Source: Ligula intestinalis
Taxonomy: Eukaryota; Platyhelminthes; Cestoda; Diphyllobothriidea; Diphyllobothriidae
Assembly (NCBI GenBank): GCA_036362985.1
Contig: JAYGXS010000001.1
Coordinates: forward strand, 13,527,690 to 13,591,689
Length of the DNA stretch: 64,000 nt
Direction of reading: 5' to 3'
The notes beneath the pieces are model-generated. The model did no database searches and was not told the DNA's origin. It was given only the letters and a program-made list of their open reading frames with translations. Shown one piece after another: positions 21,845-33,399 of the stretch. The number at the start of each line of letters is the position of its first letter. The stretch's first letter is position 1. The position numbers and the translations under genes are program-made.

Positions 21845-22556
21845 AAAAACCAATATTTCATTCGACCACCAATACTACCAACAGTTAGAAGAGTTCCAAC
21901 GGGTTTACCCATGTCTGGATTACTTGCTAAAGTAACAATACAGAAGTTGGAATCAACAGCTCTTCCATTAGTATACCCTAAGTTGCGGTTACAATATTTA
22001 AAGGACACATTTATTATCCTTAACAAGGGACCAATTAGAAACATTCCACAACACCATAAAGTCAACAGTTCCGGGAATTATATTCACGCTGGAGAAATAA
22101 ATTGATAACACACTCTCATTTCAAGATGTTGTCGTACAGCGAAGGACCGAAGGAACACTATACACGACCGTCTACCGCAAAGCAACATATGCGGAACCGA
22201 TTCTTCACTATGAGAGCAACCACTCAATTCCTTACAAGAGGAGTGCTATCAACAGTCTGCTGCATTGAGCGAAGACCCACTGTTCTGATGAAAAAACCTA
22301 CCGGGTCCAGTTAAGTTGTCCAGTCGATTTATTTTCCCAAAATGCATACCTCAGAGACCTTTTACATCAATGCATGAAAAAAACAGAATCCAGAGAAAAG
22401 GACCTGTATTGTTCCAGTCAGGTGCCCAAAACAAATACATGGCAAATCGTTCCCTATACGAGGAATGTGTCTGAAATCATTGAAGGGCACTTGCGGAAAT
22501 ACGAAATAAACGTGGCGCATAAACAGACGACTTCTTTGCGTACCTAGCTTGCATAT
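21845..22556 (+). pseudogene. PLE reverse transcriptase remnant
   Basis: Piecewise on the + strand: VRRVPTGLPMSGLLAKVTIQ (degraded GVPMGSPxSGLxAE motif), LRLQYLKDTFIIL (YVDD decayed to YLKD), LYTTVYRKATYAEPILHYES, AKTHCSDEKTYR, and VPYTRNVSEIIEGHLRKYE then INVAHKQTTSLRT. These follow the order of Penelope-like reverse transcriptases up to the point where GIY-YIG would begin. With the catalytic aspartate lost and several stops, it is dead. Confidence 0.78.
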
Positions 22557-22876
22557 CCTATGGGCATGGTTGGCTATCTCGACAGGAAAGAATTCGTCTA
22601 AAATATCCCATGCGAAGCTTGTGATTCCGTTTGTGGCCAAACGGGAAAGTCCACCTCCACAGGAATTCAAAAACAGCAGTTGCCAGTGAAAAGGCGTGAC
22701 TATTTGTCCCAAGTGGCCATGCAGCCTCGATACAGGAAACATATTTGCATGGGACCAAACTCGCATCGTTGGAGTTTTCCCCTGCTAAAAAGGCCGAGCA
22801 TTTATTTATGCCACGCACTCCGATGACTCATGCATCAACCGGCATGCCTCAAAGAAAAATTAAGAGATGAAAGCGA

Positions 22877-23000
22877 TCGATACAGACTGACGCAAACTGC
22901 AGCCGCCCATTAGCGCTCGCACCAGATGAATATTGATTTTTCAGAACTTTTGAAATAGCCATTGTCTTTTGCACATATACTCACGACTGACGGTGACCTA
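22877..23000 (+). repeat. Solo arm of a foldback repeat family
   Basis: Matches the right arm of the foldback at 59.4-59.85 kb: GACTGACGCAAACTGCAGCC, then AGCGCTCGCA and ATATTGATTTTTCAGAA. Only one arm is present here. Confidence 0.55.
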
Positions 23001-23144
23001 GGGAGCCAGCGTCGATAAATTACCCAATTAATTCACATTATTTTCCCAAATAACGAAGTTGCCTTCAAAACAATAGAACGAATACGAAGGCACGCGTTCC
23101 AGGTAAAAGATTTAAAAGTGGAGAACGGTCAAGCACCAGAACGG

Positions 23145-23200
23145 CATTTTTTAGTATTCCGAACTTTCGAACTCCTGCAGGAGTTGGCTGCAGCAACGGC
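23145..23200 (-). mobile_element. PLE 3'-end fragment (lineage C)
   Basis: The complement has a perfect hairpin AACTCCTGCAGGAGTT followed by CGAAAG and TTCGGAATACT. This is the same design as the fragment near 7.69 kb (stem II of a hammerhead-like motif then GAAA). Nothing coding is attached. Confidence 0.35.
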
Positions 23201-24040
23201 AACAGAATGACAACAATTATAGGGGGTGCAATTCAATCGCTTATCAATCACACAAGCCTGGAGGTGACTGCTCAGGGCTCTGTAAAGCGATGCAAAATCG
23301 ATACATCGGTTGATTAAGGTCCCGTCTGCGGGCCAGGCTTCAATCCATTCGCAGCTCATCTCGGCTCCAGCGTCAGCATTATCTTGACGGCTGCAAAGTG
23401 GAACTCATGACCGTTTCTGCACGTGGTGACCTTATTGTGGGTCCTTCGTGGCCGAACACATAGACATCGATTTATAAGCCCGTAGGAGTCTGAGTCATAA
23501 GTCTGCTCAGAGCACTAAAATTGTCACAACCATTTTCTTAAAGGAAGAACAGGGGTAAGAGCAGCAGGAGTTGTCTATAATATGCAGAAAATTAGTGGCG
23601 GTCTGAAACTCCGACTTGCGCGTCTGTCTGCTAGCGTGCCTAAATGCCATGCGAGAGTGAGTCACTGGCTGCTTTATCAATTGCTTGACCAGTAGGAGTC
23701 AATGACAACTGTAGTTGGCTAGTCGATAATTGCGAGCACGTGACCGCTTCCAGGCGTGGCGTCGGTGGTGGACGGCGCTACAAGAACCTTCGGATAGCAT
23801 AAATTGATTACGGCACTTGCATACTCTTCCCTCCCCCGACCGCAGTGAGATTGAATCCGTTTGAAGAGCGTTTTCACACAGCTTCGGTTTGGAACCACAC
23901 ATGAGAATGCCGGACGTGGAGGTGAGGCATGACCGGCATGGTTGCCGATAACCCAGAAAGGCTCATTCGAGATTCCGGATGGGTGACATCAAGGCTCAGT
24001 TGGTTTGCCACCATTTAAACACTCATCACGGATCCTATAA
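23200..24040. other. Spacer, nothing recognised
   Basis: No coding sequence, RNA gene or repeat that I can support. Confidence 0.4.
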
Positions 24041-24042
24041 GC

Positions 24043-24100
24043 CAGGGGTCGGGAACGTTTGGCTCGCGAGCCAGTTGTGGCTCTTTTGATGATTGCTTCT
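24043..24100 (+). mobile_element. hAT-type terminal sequence
   Basis: CAGGGGTCGGGAACGTTTGG, then CTCGCGAGCC and GTGGCTCTTTT, is the familiar left end of some hAT transposons of animals. I did not find the matching right end or any transposase, so this is a solo end or fragment. Confidence 0.45.
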
Positions 24101-25565
24101 GACTCTCTCAGATAAAACTGGAATTGAAAACTTCAGATTTTTTGATTATGGTTCCTCCAATGAATAAATACAGAGGTTTATTTCACTCACATTAATTGAA
24201 TTGAATCTTACAATATATTATATAGCTCTCACTGAAATATATTTCCAAATATCTGCTTTCTTGGCTCCCTGAGTCAAAAAGGTTTCAGAACTCTGCTGTA
24301 AGCGGAGAGTACGGTGTTTGCTGGTTGTCTGGCGCATCAACAGACGCAACAGAAAATAAATTTGAACGCAGTTCCAGCGGTGCGATTCATGCGCTAGCTA
24401 GTTAAACTGTAACTGCGCACCACTGTCTGCAATGCACAGTGAACACAATGTCGTCGCAGTGTCTGTGTGCAGCTAGCGCTGACTGAAAAAAGAGGGTCTT
24501 TTGGAACGAACACCTTAAAGGTAGGGTTAACAACTGCATTACTCTTCCCACCAACAGTCAGAGACAAAAGTCACACAGGTTTGAAAAGCAATCAGGATTT
24601 AACATTTGTATCGGCAAACAATTGTTTTCAGTCATTCATCTTTTCAATAACATGAAAAAAAACGGTTAGTTATGCGCAGCGGTTGTATGGTCCTCGGGGT
24701 AGGAAGGCCGCCAAAGCGGCCTTTCAAGTCATGTAACCGGCACCGACACAACTCTAAAGGCCTGCACAAACGGTTGCCCGCCACAGCCGAAGCCGTAGCA
24801 TTTCGTTTAGCAAGCCCCACTCTCTGCTGTCAAAGGCACTGGATCGCGTAGATTGCCTCAGTTGACCGACCACACGAGTGAATCCCACGCCACTCGAATC
24901 CCTATCAGATGAAGCCACAAAGAGTGGCCAAACGAATACCGACCTAGTAAACATCCACCCTCCTGCCTGCGGGTCGCACCCAAACAATTGTTCGCCAATA
25001 CGACTTTTCAATCGTAAAACATGGGAGTCGGCGCAGCCAGAACTTGTGAATGCCATGGGCGTTGGGATGGAAAGCAGGAGAAGAATTGATTGCCTGAGAG
25101 AGAATTTTATTCATCCCAGATACCTGTTTCAAACACGAACTCAGCCCAATAGCTTAAGCATTAAGTAAGGCTAGCAGAGACCTTTGAAGGTCAAAACTTG
25201 ATGATATTTGATTCAGCCGACAGATTCATTCACATGCGGAGCCCAGAACATGTTCTGTGGTTTTTGCAAACCAGTAAATCGGTGAGATGCAGTACCATGT
25301 AGAACACGAGTCCCGAACTCGGTGTCTATAAAACATGACAGATGGTTCTGCTAAACATCGAGTACGTTCCCAGGCAGAACATCCCGAATGGGGTGACTTG
25401 GGTCTGTCCAAGACATTGTTAAGTTTTTTTCAGAGCATATTATTACCAACGCAAACTACAAAACGATGAATATTACGCGGAAAAATATTGAGGCCAAATT
25501 AAAATTACACTGCTTCAAATAAGCTTGTGCAATGGTTCAAACGCAAGACTTTGACAATGGTGGTT
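24100..25565. other. Spacer, no gene recognised
   Basis: 24.60-24.63 kb carries a GGCAAACAATTGTTTTCAG word shared with the PLE end at 10.8 kb. A 35-base stretch near 24.99 kb recurs near 33.20 kb. Otherwise nothing supported. Confidence 0.4.
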
Positions 25566-25567
25566 TA

Positions 25568-26070
25568 TGCACCTCATTAACCTCTAGTCGCGGCATTTTA
25601 CGGGTGGGAAATTTGGATAGGCCGTGGAGCATTCTTTAATAACTGCTATATGCATTGTTGTTTTATTGTACTTAGAAATGTTGTTGATTTATATCTGTAG
25701 ATTTTCCTAATTTGTATTTTCGTTATACTTATTCTGGAAGAACCCAATTATGAAAATTGCGGGTTTATTGAAATTAATGAAAAAATCAAATCTTGGTAAG
25801 GAGGTCATCTACTTCAACTTACCTGAAGGCCAACTTGCCGTTCTGAAGTTTGATTAGTATAGTCCGCGGTGCGAAGCAGTGCACACACCTCCAATTTAAA
25901 TGCGAAACAACTGAATCCCAGCGGTCACAGGAAACAAAGTCAACTCTATTTTTTCACTTGACACTTATAAAACTGTCCTTACCTGTGTATCCTATTTCTC
26001 CACTCCAAAAAACTATATAATCACCGTTTCCATAGGAAAACATGCTGAGACTAGCGGTATATGAGGTGCA
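25568..26070 (+). mobile_element. MITE family M1, copy 1 (503 bp)
   Basis: The ends are inverted: TGCACCTCATTAACCTCTAG at the left, and at the right CTAGCGGTATATGAGGTGCA (its near reverse complement). The inverted similarity extends inward about 80 bases. The interior has no coding sequence and matches copies at 33.9 kb and 58.9 kb, for example ATAGTCCGCGG and CCAATTTAAATGC. This is a non-autonomous DNA element; superfamily not determined. Confidence 0.78.
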
Positions 26071-26099
26071 CTACATCAACTTATTTTGCTAAGACTTTG

Positions 26100-26480
26100 A
26101 GCGCATCTTTTTTGGTTCTTCTGCAGACATGAGAGCCTCCCCGGCAAGGTGGTGGTGTCGTGGCACGTGTTGGAGTGTGTTCTCGCACACCGCCTGCGCA
26201 CCGCCTGCGCATCTCCGGTCTTCTCGACCTTAGTCTCGACATGAGGTTCAGGTGTGCGCGTGGTCAGAGAGTGGGGTAGATTCTCCGCAAGCCTACTTTC
26301 ACTATAATCATGCGGGGGTAACTGCGTTGCTTCAGCCTGCTGAGGCTGGTGGTGGATGCCGTCGAGAGCGACAGTCGAACAGTCGGGTAGGGCGGATAAC
26401 TTGCACGGTGCCCTGATCTGGCCCTAATGTGTGTCCAGCTCACATCTATCGCGTGCCTGTTTCTGGGGCATGCGCACACA
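26100..26480 (-). repeat. Possible interspersed repeat sharing CCAGATCAGGGCAC
   Basis: On the - strand GGCCAGATCAGGGCAC resembles words at 40.97 kb and 49.65 kb that stand at similar places in GC-rich blocks of about 250 bases. Similarity beyond that word is loose. It also holds a short CACCGCCTGCG duplication near 26.19 kb. Confidence 0.3.
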
Positions 26481-28340
26481 TAAAATCAGGTCAGGATAAA
26501 GTAAATATTTAGGCGCACACTTCTGACTGGGTCAACCTTTTAGTGCTAAGGCTGGCTCTGAATTATTTTGAAGAATATACATTTCTTGTAAAACAAATTC
26601 GTTCACTGGTGTAGCCTGTACTAACATGTGTGTTACACAATACCGTTTGACTTGATCCCGATCATTTTCTATAGACGCTGATAGGCACTGCGAAATTAAA
26701 TTTTACGGCATAAATGTACAATATGGGGTCAGGAAGAGAGAGCCTAGCTTCGAGGAGCAACAGGAGAGAATTGGGTATCAGTTAAGGACGGATACGGGGA
26801 CACTCGCTAGCTGCACAACAAAAATGGAGCGATATTATACTACCCATGTTGCGTCCCCCAACTAGCCACTCTCTACTCCTCTTGCATAAAAAATTCATGA
26901 AGTAAAACATATCTCTTATGTTGTTTAGCCAGCTCAGATAGGGGTCGAGCTTGCAAGCAATTTTAACAGTATATTTCGTGTGGTCTGGGCGAATGATTAT
27001 TTATATCAATATAATGGTAGTACCAAGCACATAAACAGGGAAACGCTTTAGTAAATCCTGTTTAATACTTCCAGTCCAGAAGTTTCAACCGGATGGAATG
27101 GGAAAGTCCACACGTACTGTAGACGGCCCCTGATCCCATGTACCGTTAAGGTGTCTATACAAGTCAGCCCTACCGAACTGGCCAAAGGACGACCAATAAA
27201 ATCATCAGGCGAGAATCGGGCAACGTTCTTGAGGAACCAAGTCTCCATTTACTCTGTCACAGGGAAGACAAAATTAGTATCCAGCTGTGATGTCTGTAAA
27301 AATTTTCACCAAATCAGCAAAAGATCCACAATTAAGTAGATGCAACAGTTACTCGCGCAGTTGACAACAGGAATGACGAATTGCAGGGTATGTGAGACAA
27401 GGTGTGACTTTATTCACGGTTTTAGCACAACGAATACGGTTAGGGGGCAGGAAGAGTCCCTTAAGACAAGGCCGGAAAGGCCAGTTTATTCAAATAAGCG
27501 GTCTCCTTCGGTCGGTGAGTGCAAATTAAAATGATTTTTTTGAAAGCAGTGGTCCCTTTAAACAGCATTAATACTTCACAGAACCATGAGAACTTGATTA
27601 GATAGGGAGGGGTTTCCTTGACGATGCGTTCATGAGCTAAGTAATGTTACACACTGAAGAATAGTTAAGCATTGGAATCCCCAAAACGTGTTGGTTATGC
27701 TTCATAGCCAGTCAGCCAGCTAGCTAGATTAAGCAGCACTTCCAGTTTGCAAGCACTTTTTACTATATAATTCATTTGGGTTAGAAGACAAATAAATGAT
27801 ACTATTATCATGGTATTGGTAAGTACAGAGTAAATAAATCTTGTTTCATATCTACAATTCAGCAACCGGCACGAAGTTGTGTTTAAGTTTGTTAGGGCCC
27901 AGCTTAACTACGAATGCACACCATCCTGACAAGTCGTTCCCACGACAAATGAGCAGTCCACCCACACAGTGCACGTAATGACGCAAGTAGCTGCGCCCAA
28001 GCTCAGGACTAATACGCTAGCTGCATGAATCACAAAGCCAATGAAGTTGCCCCTTACTTCAGCCCACAATCTGATTGGTCCGATTGGACATGGCTTGTAC
28101 ACGCGTTCGCTTGTCTTATGTATGCTGTAATAGGTCTGTTCAATGAATTCTACTTTTGCGCTCTTCTCGCCGTGCTCATCCTTGGGGGCTCCTGCAAGGC
28201 GTAATGTAGACAGCAATATCGCAGCTTTGGCCACCTTCACAACACAGTTTGCTATCTTTAACCTGACGTTGCGGGTCCTTATTTGGACCTACCACCAGTA
28301 ACAATCGCAGACAGGGGTAGTAGACGCATAGGGTGTGCAG
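26480..28340. other. Spacer, no gene recognised
   Basis: An open - strand frame at 27908-28240 (110 residues) has two hydrophobic stretches, but I recognise no family and see no exon signals. Treat as non-coding. Confidence 0.4.
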
Positions 28341-28342
28341 TA

Positions 28343-28725
28343 CAGTAGTCGCCGGTTATTAAGCCCACGGCTAATAAGCCCAGCCGCCTATTAAGCCCAA
28401 ATCAGCTTGGGACGGATTTTTATATAGTAAAATCCGCCGGCTACTAAGCCCTGTTTTCCAACAGGATAGAGTGAGATTCTCATCCGTCTGCGTGCGCAAC
28501 TGGCTACATAATTTTTTTGCTTTTGTTATTACGCATAAAACAGGTAAACAACATTTTTTTCTTGTACATAACCAAGCTCTTCACATAATACAGTACGCAT
28601 GTAATGTATAGTGCCTACCCTGCGTTTGCTGATCAAAAACTAGGACTCTCCGCTTAATGCGCCCGCCGCTTATTAAGCCCAATTTGGTCTGGGTCCAAGG
28701 TGGGTTTAATAGCCGGCGACTACTG
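28343..28725 (+). mobile_element. pogo/Tigger-type MITE (383 bp) with TA duplication
   Basis: Left end CAGTAGTCGCCGGTTATTAA, right end (reverse complement) CAGTAGTCGCCGGCTATTAA, giving inverted repeats of about 25 bases. Both sides are flanked by TA (28341-28342 and 28726-28727), the target duplication of Tc1/mariner and pogo elements. Inside there are repeated ATTAAGCCC words near both ends and no coding sequence. It would have been moved by a transposase supplied elsewhere. Confidence 0.88.
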
Positions 28726-28764
28726 TATTCATTTTTGGAGGTGGGGGGGGTCTGATATAGGACC

Positions 28765-29240
28765 TCTTTCAATGTAAGTGTTCGCATTGCCTGCTTTAAT
28801 TTCACGGCGCACTTGCGAAAGTACTTGTGTGAAGAAGGATGCTTTGTGTTTTCGAGAGCTGGAATCCCGCTGCCAGAAAACGGCGACTCAGAGGGCCCTC
28901 GAGAAATGTGTGAACGACAAACACTAAACACCGCGTTTCGACATCGTTCTGTCATAATGAATACTGACAGGACAGTTAATCCTACCAACACTTAAAGAAC
29001 CTTTTTCAGGCAAGAACATGTTTAGCGGCTCTGCCTGCGACTAATGGCACCTCGTATGAACGGGCGTGTAAGGAATTTCATCGCGGTTTCTACTCGTCAG
29101 CCAGCCAGGAGATGGTCTGTGTCTACTACAGGTAGCTTATTCAAACTGCAAAGGCATCTAGTCACCGGCTGCACAAACAAAACATCCTATGGGCAGGATG
29201 TAGGGAGTTTGCTCAGAAGTAGAAGATGCGATCGGTAGAA
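28765..29240 (+). repeat. Repeated block with conserved open frame, copy 1
   Basis: About 450 bases shared with 53362-53850. A frame at 29044-29238 starts ATG and reads MNGRVRNFIAVSTRQPARRW, then SVSTTGSLFKLQRHL and NKTSYG. It is about 64% identical to the frame in the other copy, with no stop in either. Both blocks end exactly where an inverted PLE 3' end begins. Basic, arginine-rich peptide of unknown function; it could be part of the PLE or flanking DNA copied with it. Confidence 0.45.
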
Positions 29241-29619
29241 CAGGAGTTTTATTTGCCTAACGTTTCGGATTCTGTTGAGAATTCTTATAGATAACCATAG
29301 AATAGTAAAAGACAATAGAATTGAATGCACGAGTTCCACGAAGCAGTGCAAAAGAAGAAGATGCGATCATTGGAACAAGAGTTTTATTTGCCTGACGTTT
29401 CGGAGTCCATCGGGGATCCTTAATCATGGATCATCGTAGAAAAGGTTGAGACATGCACAGACAAGGGTGATGCATGCACAGATTGCACGGTATTTATAGT
29501 TCGTATCGTGCAATCTGTGCATCAGGACAATGAAACTCCTATTCCAATGGTCGCTTCCTCCTTTCCTGTAGTGTAAAGCAAACACAGATTTCAGTGATTT
29601 ATGCACGGATTGCGCGCTT

Positions 29620-30060
29620 TTAATAGTTCGTAGCAGCCACCCACATGCGCACTATAACAGCAGCTTCGTAAACACTACTGGAGGTCGTAATTGATGCAGT
29701 GATGGATCGGCAGTTCACTTTCGAGTCATTAATGGTCACGATTTCGTTGCCTGTGTTCGATGCGGGCTTTATAACTATGCGACAGTTATGTTCGCTGTCG
29801 TCGGGGTTGTTGCTGGACCTGGCCCTTCCCACGTGACTTATTCTCCTGTTCAGACAACGGCTCCCTACGGAGCATGGGTACGGCAATTTGTCGGGCTTTT
29901 TGATCGCCTGTGGGCCTGAGAACCATGACTCGAGCAGCTCAAGGCTCACACGGTTGTCATCACTTGCGAAGATCTCGGCCTCATAAAACTTGAAAATATG
30001 GCCGGATCCTGTCGAGTGAGCTGCAACCTTGGAGGTTGCATCTTTTCTCTTCACCACCAC
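29620..30060 (-). pseudogene. PLE endonuclease C-terminal region
   Basis: Reads VAAHSTGSGHIFKFYEAEIF, LELLESWFSGPQAIKK, NRRISHVGRARSSNNPDDSE and IKPASNTGNEIV. The first two segments are the second half of the PLE GIY-YIG domain. A frame break separates it from a degraded GIY-YIG start near 30.12 kb (RYRIWCSFG). Confidence 0.75.
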
Positions 30061-30410
30061 TGCGTGCTAACACATTCGCGTCCGGAGGAATCTGCTTGAT
30101 CCGACGTATTTGCTTTATCCAAAACTGCACCAGATCCGGTAACGACTCCAGCCGTTTCTTGCCATGGCAGTGGGGCTTTCGATCTCATGACCCGTCGCTT
30201 GATGATTGCTTTTGGCCTGCGCGCAAATCCAGGTGTGGTGAGACGGCGGCTGGCTGCTTCTGATAAATTCTTGACGTACTAAAGAGCTAACCAATCTTTT
30301 AGGCTGGTCAGATTTGGTTTTTTGTGTCGTCTGCGTATACATTGGTTGACAAACTTTCGTGGGTAACAATTTGCTCTCAGTTTCCGTCGAATATATTGTA
30401 ATTCAGCAAC

Positions 30411-30713
30411 TTAGCCTTCCACTTTGCTGCAATGCGTCTCACCGCACCGGTATAGCACTCTTACGCGGCTTGGTTTGTGACTGATCGGGTGATGGCTGTT
30501 GAAGTTCAGAGCTTGGATAGCGTTGGTCCCTTTCCTGAAAACTTTAGTTCTTAGGCCACCACTGTCCTTGCGGTAAACGAGGACGTCCAGGACGGCGAAC
30601 TCGTTGTTTTCCTCTTTCTCCATTGCAAATCGAATGTCCGGGAGGACGGCGTTTAGAAATTCCTTGAATGCCAGCGCCTGATCCCGCTCAATTATGACGG
30701 AGGTTTCGTCCAC
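30411..30713 (-). pseudogene. PLE reverse transcriptase, C-terminal part
   Basis: Reads DETSVIIERDQALAFKEFLN, AVLPDIRFAMEKEENNEFAV, LDVLVYRKDSGG and KVFRKGTN. This is the stretch following the catalytic YVDD in Penelope-like enzymes (DTFVII, LDVLV, VYRKATNT). The upstream catalytic part is not present here. Confidence 0.78.
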
Positions 30714-31639
30714 TTACCGAGCCGAGCATTACGGTTTGCGGTGTGCCATATTTAGTTGACGCATTTGAGGGGCCAACTCAGGCCTACTATAATTAGCAGT
30801 CATCACTTGGACTTGTAATGGATGTGAAAATAACTTGTTTGTCCGTATCCGAGTTGTTTATGCCCGTTATTGTATCCCTGCTCTCGATGCTTGGCGTAAA
30901 GATTACCAGGCAAATGCAGGGATTACCATCTAACTGCGACGGTACCCGAAATGTTTACCTCTTCGTCATGTGATCTTTAATAATACATAAGATTTCATCG
31001 AAGACTTGACAGTAGGAATACCAATAACGGGTTACATAACTTTCACTGTTGTTAAGCGTAACACTAGAGTAGAGTGGAGCAGATGAGTTCTTCCCTCACT
31101 TGCCGGTGGTTGCAAGGGAAAGAAAATATTTGTGTAAGAATAAGGAAGAAGGGTGGGGTTAATTAGAGGTCTGGCTTTTCGGGTGTTTGCGTCGTCCGGC
31201 AATCTTCAGGGATTGACGATTCAGGCTCTAATCATTTATGTTAAGACACAAGCACTCAGGTGACGAGAAGCTCCCGAGACAACGCCTCGAGCTTAGGAGA
31301 AACGGCCGACAGCAAAGGCTGTCTCAACTATCGGCATAAACAATCGAAAAATACATCGGGACATGCCGCAGCACAGTGCTTTAGACGTAAACTGATCTAA
31401 AAAGCAGGAAAGTAAACTAAAGCAGTCGCGAAGAACTGTGTTTTCTAATCATAAATGTTCATTCCTTGGTTCAAAGACCCATTCGTGTAACTTCCGACAT
31501 AGAGAACCTAGTCAGGCTGAAGCTTCGCAAAGTATGCAAACCCCTAGAAATGCGTTGTGGCCGAAGAGTGATCAGTACACAAATGCTGTTGACAGGTTCG
31601 CTTAGTTTACGTGACCCAAAAGTGAATAACTCTGCGACC

Positions 31640-31840
31640 ACATAAGGCTTCGAACCCACGACAACCACTGCAAAACTTTGGGTACAAACAGCGTTCTGAA
31701 TACCTTGCTGTCGTTGATTCGAACCTAACCGGGGCCGCTGAGTAATTCGCAATTAAGTCAGCTGAATCAAATATGCAAATCTGACAAGCAACACCTCTGA
31801 GTCTAGGAGTCATTCGTTGGATTCTTGACTGCTTACTTTG
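31640..31840 (-). repeat. SINE fragment (family S1)
   Basis: 31763-31835 (TGCAAATCTGACAAGCAAC, GGAGTCATTCGTTGGATTC, GACTGCTT) matches the body of the tRNA-derived SINEs at 42.2, 44.4 and 61.7 kb. Upstream there are two TTCGAACC words like box B in reverse. Diverged and incomplete. Confidence 0.45.
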
Positions 31841-32794
31841 AAAATACTGCTTTGCCTTTTTGAAGTTAGATAATGGTGATTACAGTAGATATTGATTATT
31901 CGTTATCTACAAAGTCATATTACGTGTTTGCTTTTGAATAAAAACAAGTATAAATTTAAAAAAATAATACAACAGGATAATTAGTGCACAACATTTCGGT
32001 CAATCTTGGGACTTTGCAACCATCGTCGTTTGCGCAGAACTTAGAAAAATATTTCAAACATACAATAGGTGCAAGCGATCTGCTGTGATAATTAGACCAG
32101 ACATCCTTCCATCATGTGGAAAATAGGAGGAAATGAAGATTAGCGAAGAATGTGATATTTGTGGCAGGTAGAACTAAGAGTGGTGGCTTGAAAGTTTGAC
32201 AACTACTGGTACGAACCGGTCCTATTTACGAATGCGAAATAGCTCCTGTTTACTGCGGTGCCTTTACGGCATTGTCAGTGATGTGAGCTCTGACACACCC
32301 TCTTATTGATGCCTTGTACGCGTGTCGCGTTTCACGCATATGGAGGGGCCGTTTTGCTCTGCCAACTTTCGCATTCACATTGTTTTGACTTCGTCTGCCC
32401 ATGGGAACTCTTTGTCCGTGGAAGAGTTGGGAAGATCAGTTAAGTAAACATTTGTTCTCTCCAATAAACAAATTCAACTACGGCTGCATCCACCCCATGA
32501 GACAGTGTTGTGCAGTGTTGTGTTGTGACAGTTAACCTCTAGTGCGTTTATTGCTAATTTCATGGGTGGGACTATCGCTTCGGCGAAACGATCACCTCGG
32601 GGTAGGCTTGCGTCTTCGTTGTAGCAATTCCTACAAAACACACCAATGTATCTGGTGCTGTGTCTGAGGTCAGACTGAGCCCCTAACCAAAACGGCATTC
32701 AGATAGGGTTCCACTCTCGACAGGACATGGGAATAGGAAAACCCCTTTTGTAATATCGATTACCTTGCGCAAATTTTCAAGAAGGGTAGGTATT

Positions 32795-32910
32795 TCCGTG
32801 TCCTAACCCGAATGCACTTAACCTTAAACCCACACTTAATCCTGACCCTATCTTTAACTCTAACTAAAACCTCAATTTTAACCCCAACCTTAACCCTCAT
32901 CTCTCCGAAC
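32795..32910 (+). repeat. Degenerate telomere-like CCTAA/CTTAA tract
   Basis: Repeated words such as CCTAACCC, ACCTTAAACCC and AACCTTAACCCT, never a clean hexamer array. Similar weaker tracts lie at 33.83, 34.45 and (reversed) 50.10 kb. Probably a diverged repeat and not a true telomere. Confidence 0.45.
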
Positions 32911-33399
32911 TTAAGCAAAAATCTATCGGCAGCACGGGTGATTCTTGTTGCCATAACCTATCGGAGGCAGGGCAAGAAAGCAAACCCTACTGCGAGGATA
33001 TACTTTTTTGTACAGAATGATCGGAGAAGAAATAAGAAAAAGGGGGAAACTCAGATGCTCAATTACACCCACCAACCCACGAACTCCCCTCTCCTCCCCC
33101 CCCACCCAACCTGGCGATCATATAAACGCTGCAATTAAGTGACCATTTTTATTCCCTATGTCATGTACCGGCCTAATGATGAATGACCGAAAAAAATTGT
33201 TTTCCAATACGAATTTTCAATCGTAAAATGGAAATTTTCACAGAGTTTTATATTAATATTAGTTTCGTTATTAGTTCATCATTCGGTTTTGCCAGCTAAT
33301 TGTTTAGTTTTTATTTTGCTTTTCCTTGTACGCCCCACTCATATGACGCGTATTCCTACCGGCCCCGTATTACAAAAGCAGTAGAAGATACTGCTTTCT

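Larger units (their letters stand above)
29218..30713 (-). mobile_element. PLE (lineage A), broken, with duplicated 3' end
   Basis: The - strand order is reverse transcriptase C-terminal part (30411-30713), linker (about 30115-30369), GIY-YIG tail (29620-30060), and a 3' untranslated part. Then come two copies of the hammerhead-like end, GACGTTTC at 29394-29401 and AACGTTTC near 29260, about 134 bases apart. A tandem duplication of the 3' end is expected for PLEs, which often carry repeated termini. Confidence 0.82.
30720..33395. other. Spacer with scattered repeat traces
   Basis: A SINE tail is described separately. A stretch at 31.99-32.04 kb (complement TTGACCGAAATGTTGTGCAC) might be another retroelement end. 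No protein family recognised. Confidence 0.4.

Noticed and set aside
27908..28240. 110-residue open frame with hydrophobic segments as a membrane protein
   Set aside because: No homology recognised, no signals around it, lies among repeats.
32795..32910. True internal telomere
   Set aside because: No clean hexamer array; words vary in length and composition.
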